NCBI GenBank assembly: GCA_944548615.1
Contig: OX155964.1
Coordinates: 18,890,653-18,954,652 of the forward strand
DNA from: Micropterix aruncella
Taxonomy: Eukaryota > Arthropoda > Insecta > Lepidoptera > Micropterigidae
DNA: 64,000 bases
Direction of reading: 5' to 3'
Under the pieces are notes generated by a model. That model worked only from the letters and a program-made list of their open reading frames with translations. It made no database searches and was not told where the DNA came from. The position numbers were made by a program, and so were the translations under genes. Of this stretch, positions 56,123-64,000 are shown piece by piece. Within the stretch, counting starts at the first letter, position 1; each line of letters starts with the position of its first letter.

Positions 56123-56941
56123 CGAAACGAAACAGCAAATTCAAAGAAAATAGATCACCAGATCACACCACAGCAAACACACTTCAGCCCCAGGCGCGTC
56201 TTCCGTCAGATGTGACTTGTTGTGTTTCACTTGCTTACGCAACGGTCGTTCCCTAATTTCTCTTTACTATCACCGACCTATCTTTGTCACCGACCGACTG
56301 TCCCGAATTTCGCACTTCGCACGAACCTTTGACATTGCTTGCGTTCACGCTTCTTTAGAACTTTACAGCCTTTTCAGCAAAGAAGAAGAATAATTCATTG
56401 TCCTCTTGTAACGTTCAAAAATTTCTATTTCTTTGGCAGGCTAGCCGAACGCAACCAATTGCTGCCGAGCTGTCAAACGATGGTCTAACACCGTAGTATG
56501 TTCAGACGTCATTATGCAATCATTAGAGAGGTACTGAAACGCAATCGTATATTTCATCTACTTTGTAATTCAATTTTGTAAATATTTTTACAATTCCATA
56601 AAATTGAGAACATTGTGTGCGTTTCTTTAAACATATGAATATATTATTATTATTGTGCGCGTATCTACACTGACTAGGTATTAAGCACGATTCTTTGGAC
56701 GGAATTAAATTTAAGAGACACACTCGTAGTGTATGTTAATCTACAAATAATCTAAAAAGTATAAAGATCACACATGTGGATACAAAGGCACACAGAGTAC
56801 TTATTCGCTAATATTGCTAAAAATACGTTTTATGGACGGAACGCGTATCTTTTAGTGAGCAATGGATTCGATCCCTTTTATCACGACATGTGAGTTTGAG
56901 CTATTTTCACAACACAAATTATTTAAGGAAGGGGGGGTATT
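56123..56941. other. Intergenic between microprotein and forkhead gene
   Basis: Likely microprotein promoter at the left and forkhead 3'UTR at the right; no further gene seen. Confidence 0.4.
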
Positions 56942-58098
<1,157 letters not shown>

Positions 58099-58373
58099 CT
58101 TTTACAGCATCTGCAATAAGGAAATATCATTTTTGATAATGTATGTAAATCTTTATTGCGCCAAAACATTCAGCCTGCATATGTTTGCTCGAAAAATTCG
58201 AAAGCAGACGGTCGATTGACTTGAAATGTTGACACAATGTACGAGTAGCATTCGAATACGCTCGAAAAAAGTCTTCCGACGCCGGTGAGATTTTCGATGC
58301 GCTTCGACATCGGTGCGTTTCCCATTCATTTCATATCAGACTGCGCCACAGAGAAGCGTGGCCGGGTTTAGCT

Positions 58374-58565
58374 AGTTTGTTTGTTTGTTTGCTTATACTC
58401 TTTATTGTGAAATGTCATAATGGGCGGGTTTATTGTCATATCACAATCTCTTACAACCAACCCTACTATGACGTGTTATATGTATGTGCGTGTAACATGT
58501 GTGTCTTGTTATTGCATTTGATCGTCAGAATTGAAAATGCAATTCCGTTAATTTGATCCCAGCGG
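58374..58565 (-). mobile_element. Headless SINE copy
   Basis: Same body as 35684-35972, including GGTTGGTTGTAAGAGATTGTG and ATTGCATTTTCAATTC, but the tRNA-like head is missing. A further stub lies at 59829-59890. Confidence 0.65.
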
Positions 58566-59170
58566 ATGTTTACATAATATATTTAATAAACAAATCAAAA
58601 TTTGTCAGAATATAAAAATACAAATTTTAATGTTTCTTCTTTTAAATTAGCAGTATGTCGCATAAACGAAGAAAAAGAGATAGAGCGTGGAAGGCGAGCA
58701 TAGTACTGTACACATGATTTGAGTGAAGATGTTCTTTCAATGATGAACATCTGTCGATGGGAGCTGATTCCATAAAAGGGCGGACTGGATTTGAGAAAGA
58801 ATTTACATAAATGGAAGGCCGATGTATTTGTTAGAATTTTGAGAGGATTATCTTAACTGTAATGTAGAGAAAGCAATGGCTAGATAGCGGCATGAATAAT
58901 TCCTTTAGATACGTCGAAGATTTAGGATAAAAACAACTTGATAGAGTATAATAGTGACAAAATATGCGTCTTTCTATGGTTACGGATGGTAAACCACAAG
59001 TCCTGTTGAAAGACCGACACATATGATCTTGTTTCCGCATGTCAAATACGAGTATATACCGTATGCAGGCTTCATTTAAAAGGCAATCGAGGCAGTCCAA
59101 GATATCGGTCCTCGTTTGCATCCAGGTAACAAACGTCGGCTTAGTCTAAAATTGGGTGTAAAAAAGTGTG
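58480..59170. repeat. Segment duplicated at 59826-60375
   Basis: Long ordered similarity: TGTGTCTTGTTATTGCATT, ATTTGTCAGAATATAAAAAT, GAATAATTCCTTTAGATACG, GGTCCTCGTTTGCATCCAG, AGTCTAAAATTGGGTGTAAA occur in both, with small indels. The first copy is about 140 bp longer near 58670-58800. Confidence 0.8.
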
Positions 59171-59186
59171 TAGGCATATTCTTGAA

Positions 59187-59492
59187 AAAAAATAGCATGC
59201 TAAATCTAGACCATAGACAAAATTGGCATGCTAAATTTTTCAAGAATCACCCCCTGATCTAACATTCGGTTGACCCTCACTGGAAGGAACCTCTGTACCC
59301 GACAAGGGCTGTGAAAGGTTTTGTAGATACGCTTGCTGACTTCAGTTGCTTGAGCCTGCCAAGAAAGGTGAGGATCAATGGGTATTCCGAGATTTTTAAG
59401 CGTATTAGAAAACCTAATGTCCTTTCCATTGATTGACACGGAAAGAATGGCGTAATCACGATGGTATTACCTAAGTGTATTTCACCAATCAT
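59187..59492 (-). mobile_element. LINE RT fragment next to AGCATGCC-type repeats
   Basis: The minus-strand frame reads MSINGKDIRFSNTLKNLGIP and DPHLSWQAQATEVSKRIYKT, a jockey-type RT block. Its end is followed by the GCATGC-core units at 59187-59245, the inverted counterpart of the tandem array at 21750-21868. Confidence 0.65.
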
Positions 59493-59669
59493 AATAGATT
59501 GGAACTATGACGCCATGCGCATTGGCCCAGTTGGATATAAGCTCTTAATTTTAATTCATTCTAGCTATTGTGAAGGAAAGCTCGGCAGGTCGCACATAGT
59601 AATAAATTTGAAAAAATCATTCGCACATAATAATAATAATAATAATAATAACATAATATATTCATTAAA

Positions 59670-60610
59670 ATAACATTTACATTTTTAAAATCGAAGACTA
59701 TCGCGGTTGTTTGACATTATAAATAGGATAGAAACGAATTTACCGCGTGAAATTTGTAGCACCCGACGTTTCGGTGACGTTGCAGCCGTCGTTGTCCAGG
59801 GTAGACAGTCTACCCTGGACAACGGCGTGTGTGTCTTGTTATTGCATTCGATCGTCAGAATTGAAAATGCAATTCCGTTAATTTGATCCCAGAGGATATT
59901 TATATAATATATTTAATAAACAGATTAAAATTTGTCAGAATATAAAAATACAAATTTTAATGTTTGTTCTTTTAAATTAGCAATATGCCGCATAAACAAA
60001 TGCCGCATAAACAAATGGAAGGCCGATGTATTTGATAGAATTTCGAGAGTATTATCTTAACTGTAATGTAGAGAAAACAATGGCTAGAGAGCGGCATGAA
60101 TAATTTCTTTAGATACGTCGAAGATTTAGGATAAAAATAACTTGATAGAGTAGTGACAAAATAGGCGTCTTTCTATGGTAACGGATGGTAATCCACTTAA
60201 GTCCTGCTGAAAGACCGACACATATGATCATGTTTCCGCAGGTCAAATACGAGTATACAGTATGCAGGTTTCATTTAAAAGGCAATCGAGGCTGTCCAAG
60301 ATATCGGTCCTCGTTTGCATCCAGATAACAAACGTCGGCTTAGTCTAAAATTGGGTGTAAAAAGTGTTTCAGCAAATTTCACGCGGTACTTTCGTTTCTA
60401 TCCTATTTATAATGTCAAACAACCGCGACAGTCTTCGATTTTATAAATGTAAATATTTTTTTAATTAATATATTATATTATTATTATTATTATGTGCGAA
60501 TGATTTTCAAATTTATTACTATGTGCGACAACGGCGGCTGCAACGTCACCGAAACATCGGGTGCTACAAATTTCACGCGGTAAATTCGTTTCTATCCTAT
60601 TTATAATATT
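59670..60610. repeat. Composite foldback structure with GTTTCGG arms
   Basis: AAATCGAAGACTATCGCGG, TTGTTTGACATTATAAATAG and GATAGAAACGAATTTACCGC at 59690-59746 recur inverted at about 60386-60440 and again in part at 60530-60605. Between the arms is the second copy of the 58480-59170 segment. A 33-bp hairpin sits at 59791-59823. Family unknown. Confidence 0.65.
59791..59823. repeat. Perfect 16-bp-arm hairpin
   Basis: GTTGTCCAGGGTAGAC, one base, then GTCTACCCTGGACAAC: a perfect inverted repeat. The copy at 52441-52473 has two arm mismatches; the one near 37590 retains only one arm. Confidence 0.9.
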
Positions 60611-60709
60611 TACATTGTTTTCATTGCAGAATCTGCCTAACTAGGCCATAGACCGTACTTAAATATACTCCATGTATGGCGATGATTGGTTCATTTGCTT
60701 GCACATGCA

Positions 60710-61030
60710 CATTAAATATGTGTGGTTTATGTATTTATTTATATAGATACATGTATATTTCCAGAATTTACTTAGATCATACATTTAACACTAAACACGA
60801 TATATTTAGGTTAATTTATTGACATAGGACATTTAGACAACTACTTACTTGATATGTGGACAGTTAAGGTACCCTATGACACTCGAGATTATATAACGAT
60901 TCTAACAATATCACACACATCTAAATGGGTTCAAGCGTTTAGAAGTTATAGTAGAATATAAAAACATAAAACATACCCTGAACACGTTACACTCCTCTTT
61001 TTGTTGGTCAGTCGTGTAAAAACTAATAAA
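60710..61030. repeat. Empty-site copy of the 11241-12540 repeat
   Basis: Contains ATATAGATACA, AAGGTACCCTATGACA, ATTCTAACAATA, GGGTTCAAGCGTTTAGAAG and ACACTCCTCTTTTT in the order found around the LINE and hAT MITE of 11.2-12.5 kb, but uninterrupted. Confidence 0.75.
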
Positions 61031-61509
61031 GAATAAATCTGGTAATTGCAATAAAATTAATCTTATAATTATATTTAATAATATCGAAATAACATAATCA
61101 TAGAAATAAAATTAATATAAAATGTGCGAAAATAACGTTTAAAGAATAAACTAATAAATAAATAATTTTATAAATGATTTAACAATTTTATAAATGATCT
61201 AACAATAATAATGTTAGAAAGTTTATTTTAAAATATAACATTATCTTTCAACCTCATTTCTCCCAAGTTAAAGAAAGCATTTATGTAATTTTTAATTGAA
61301 TTAATTTTAATTTTCTGCATGTTTTTATAGATTCTTTAAGTATATTATGCCTTATTCAGCCCTATTGGACCCTATAAATTTGAAGTGTTTTTGGAGAAAT
61401 TAAGTTCGGGCAAAATATGATACGAGAATGTTAGGTTTTGAACGATTGGGTTGATAGACAACGAAAACAGTAGCGGTGATCAAGCTCTGCCATGCGGGAC
61501 CCCAGCAGC
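61031..61509. other. Intergenic, nothing assigned
   Basis: AT-rich DNA without recognised structure. Confidence 0.4.
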
Positions 61510-62205
61510 GGTGAGTTGTCACCTACAACGGGCGAACCCGTCACCCCAGGAAAGTATAACGATATTGATCGTTCTTTCAACCTGGGATTAACGTAGAGAC
61601 TTGGGACGAAAACTGTTCACCGTCTCGGTCTAGCTCTAACCCGTAAGAGACCAACGCCTTACCGCGAGGCACTGGAAAGTGCAACCAGCGGGCCAACCTC
61701 GCGCCGTTACTACCAGATTTGACCGGATCTCTCCATTCTTCCGCCTGGTTATGGATCCGAAGTCGATTGCGCGGCCTCTACCAAATGTCAGCGGCAATTG
61801 GGTTGAATTTATCACCCTCGGACCGTGGCGTCCTTTGCCCGTCTACCACTCGGGATCCAACGGGTGGTCAACGGGTCATTTCAAGAGTAGCTGATATTAG
61901 GTCAACGACCACCCCCGCTGCTTAGGAAACGTATAAAAGCATTTCCAGACTCCTTTGCATAGGAAACGTACGTGTCCAGACTCTAGGTCGATCGCAAACG
62001 CCGGACGATGCGCAAACCATCCAGCAGCGCCCAAAGGCATAGAGGAACTGATTCACCTGCCGTAGCATGTAAAACAGGGTCCGTTCCAGGTTCGGCCGTC
62101 ATCGCGGATGCTACTGAATAAGAGTTGAACCGCGAGTTGAGCCGACCAGATGTAACGAGCAGGTCTTAAAGCTCGTTAGCTCCCAAACGACAACCCACAA
62201 CGTCA
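61510..62205 (+). repeat. GTTGTC repeat family, copy 4
   Basis: Starts GAGTTGTCACCTACAACGGG, CGAACCCGTCACC and runs to GTTAGCTCCCAAACGACAAC. A second start-like block (CATCTACAATGGGCAAACCC) begins near 62206, suggesting tandem or head-to-tail copies. Confidence 0.7.
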
Positions 62206-63156
62206 TCTACAATGGGCAAACCCGTCACTCCAGGATCTTAATGGTCCATCTGCACCTGGGTGTTTTGCGCGATCACGAAGGACAAAGACCACTCTGCCAT
62301 GATGAATTTCAGAGCGGTAGAAAACGGGGACGCCCTCAGGTAGATGGGTCGCTTTGTGTGTGTTACCTACTAATTATTCCGATTTTTTTTGGTTAGTATA
62401 GATTTACTCACGTTTTTTTCCCTTGAACGCCTAAGAGATGGTTTCAGCGTCGGTGGCGCAAAAGTCGCCGGACAGCCAGTCGAGACTGGACCCGATCGAT
62501 TTGCGCGCCGGACAATGTGACGCAGCTGAAGTGACCCTTATCCGCAGCGCTTTCACCGCCAGACCAACGCTAGACATTCCCACCAACAGCTCGTGCACTA
62601 CCGCCGATTATTACTGCTATTATTTTCGTAGAAAAAATATTGTAAATAAATATGCGTATAAAAAAAGCCGCGTCGGTGTGTGCGTTTGCCGCGGGAGACG
62701 TTTTTGAATTGGTGAGGGGTGGATTCGCCAAGGCGGGAAAGGCGTTTTCCGCCGCTGAATGGGGCGAGAGGGGGATCGGCAGGTGCGCGCAAACTCACAC
62801 GGCGTATCATGCCATGGCATGGTGGCTCCCAAATGCGTTGCCAACCTTTTCACTAATTTTTAGCCTAAGGACGAGTCGCAGAAGATCGCGGAAGAGCAGG
62901 TCACAGAACGTGACGCAGCGGATTCCTCAGCGCCCAAATAAAAGGCAAAAGTTTCAAAGTATAAAATTTTCGATACGGGGAAGAACAATCAAAGTCATTA
63001 ACACGCTTTTATTAGGTCGACCTGTATGTAACTATGTAATGAAATCTAAGGTAACTAATTTAACCATCTTCCAAGGATCGTAGCGTCATGAAAATTGGCA
63101 GCTGTATGTAGTTCTGATGACAATACAATAAATATGGTACATACTGTCGAACTGAT
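62206..63156. other. Intergenic with a GC-rich block at 62430-62930
   Basis: GC- and CpG-rich compared with the flanks, with open frames on both strands but no recognised domain. It could be a promoter or first exon of a gene outside the window; not supported further. Confidence 0.3.
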
Positions 63157-63412
63157 CAGATGATGGAGTCGGAAGATATGAACTGGAACTTCATGATGGA
63201 ACATCGTATCATAGCTGTGTTTGGACTTGTTAGAAAAGTCTTGGAATGAACTTTGACCACGATTAGGTTTCAAGGTCTGATGATGAAGTCGGAAGATAGG
63301 CACGGGCATTCCATGATGGAATATCGTATCATAGCCGTGTTTGGACTTGTTAGAAAGGTCTTGTAATGAACTTTGACCACGATTAAGTTTCAAGGTCTGA
63401 TGATGAAGCCGG
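63157..63412. repeat. 120-bp tandem duplication
   Basis: Two full units plus a partial one. TGATGAAGTCGGAAGATA, TGATGGAATATCGTATCATA, TGTTTGGACTTGTTAGAAA and GAACTTTGACCACGATTA recur at about 120 bp. On the minus strand both units stay open and encode SNKSKHxYDTxFHH-type 40-residue repeats. Confidence 0.85.
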
Positions 63413-63483
63413 ATTTTTTGGTTTTTACGTGCATTTATAAAAGCGTGTTTTTAGTGTTTTTTTTAAACTATTAATTTATTTTT

Positions 63484-63950
63484 ACTTTCCCTGGTCAAGG
63501 GAAAGTGTTGTGAACGCGCTAAAAAAAATCGATATGAAGACGGAAATATCCATTTTAAACCCCCCCACCCCCCTGAGACGATTAGGACTATTTCCAAACT
63601 GAAGTATGTCTCTGTGTGTGTGTGTGTGTCTGTGAGTATTCCTCCACGATAGCGCCTAAACGCTTCATCCAAATTAGCTGAAATTTAGCAGGTATCATTT
63701 GGTCATGGCCAGAGTTGAAATGATTCTGGTTGAAATCGGTCCACCAGAGGCGCGCTGCGCTAGTCATGCTTCAATATCAAAATATTGCAGTTAGAGACTT
63801 GAAATTCGGTACACAGATGACCTGTTAGACCGAAATAATGTTGAGAAATTTTTGGTTGGAATATCTCGTATACAAGCAACGCAAATGATATTTAAAGTCG
63901 TCATATTTTTAAAATACTACATTATTTTTGAAAATACCACAAATATTCTA
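63484..63950 (-). repeat. Unclassified interspersed repeat, copy 2, with end hairpin
   Basis: Matches 7450-7835 in reverse complement. A perfect hairpin ACTTTCCCT-GGTCA-AGGGAAAGT (63484-63506) lies at its left side and a short TG run near 63612. Confidence 0.6.
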
Positions 63951-64000
63951 CGAATTGGCGTGCGTGGGAGGTTGGGTTAGCGGGGGGGGACGAGGGGTAG

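Noticed and set aside
59746..59830. A hammerhead ribozyme
   Set aside because: The GAAAC-type half is present on the reverse strand, but a proper CTGANGA core is not, so I do not annotate one.
62438..63083. Protein-coding gene in the GC-rich block
   Set aside because: Overlapping open frames on both strands without a domain or splice logic; kept only as an unassigned region.

Overview
This is nuclear DNA from an insect. It is AT-rich and intron-bearing, contains many degraded transposons, and its protein-coding genes match animal families. Short TTAGG-type runs and the TE mix suggest a non-dipteran insect, but I cannot fix the order.

Genes, left to right: (1) VPS18/deep orange on the minus strand, ten coding exons between 20411 and 2523, about 969 aa, with introns full of nested transposons. 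(2) A four-finger C2H2 transcription factor on the minus strand, seven coding exons between 42042 and 29225. Its last exon has an in-frame TGA followed by 41 more open codons. (3) Cytosolic tryptophanyl-tRNA synthetase on the plus strand, 45340-46569, with an uninterrupted coding region and a 5'UTR intron. (4) A secreted or anchored GMC oxidoreductase on the plus strand, 50590-54672, three exons. (5) A MADF-BESS protein on the minus strand, 55625-54680, converging on the GMC gene with only 7 bp between the stop codons. (6) A 63-aa single-pass membrane microprotein on the minus strand, 56122-55931. (7) A FOXJ1-like forkhead factor on the minus strand, 58098-56942. The genes form no single pathway: they cover endolysosomal tethering, transcription, translation and redox metabolism.

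Most of the rest is mobile DNA. I see a decayed piggyBac transposon, five copies of a TTAA-flanked MITE plus related TTAA elements, pogo/Tigger-, hAT-, Harbinger- and mariner-type remnants, a tRNA-derived SINE, and pieces of many LINEs. I also see a foldback element carrying inverted 15-bp arrays, and several unclassified repeat families. Several insertions can be read as filled versus empty sites, which gives target duplications and an order of events.

The most interesting points are the candidate stop-codon readthrough in the zinc-finger gene, the 14-bp palindrome in which two convergent genes share poly(A) signals and stop codons, the microprotein followed 11 bp later by a spliced short ORF, and the foldback family, whose three copies all lie upstream of gene starts. 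Exon boundaries are inferred from GT/AG sites plus reading-frame and family continuity; no transcript data were available.
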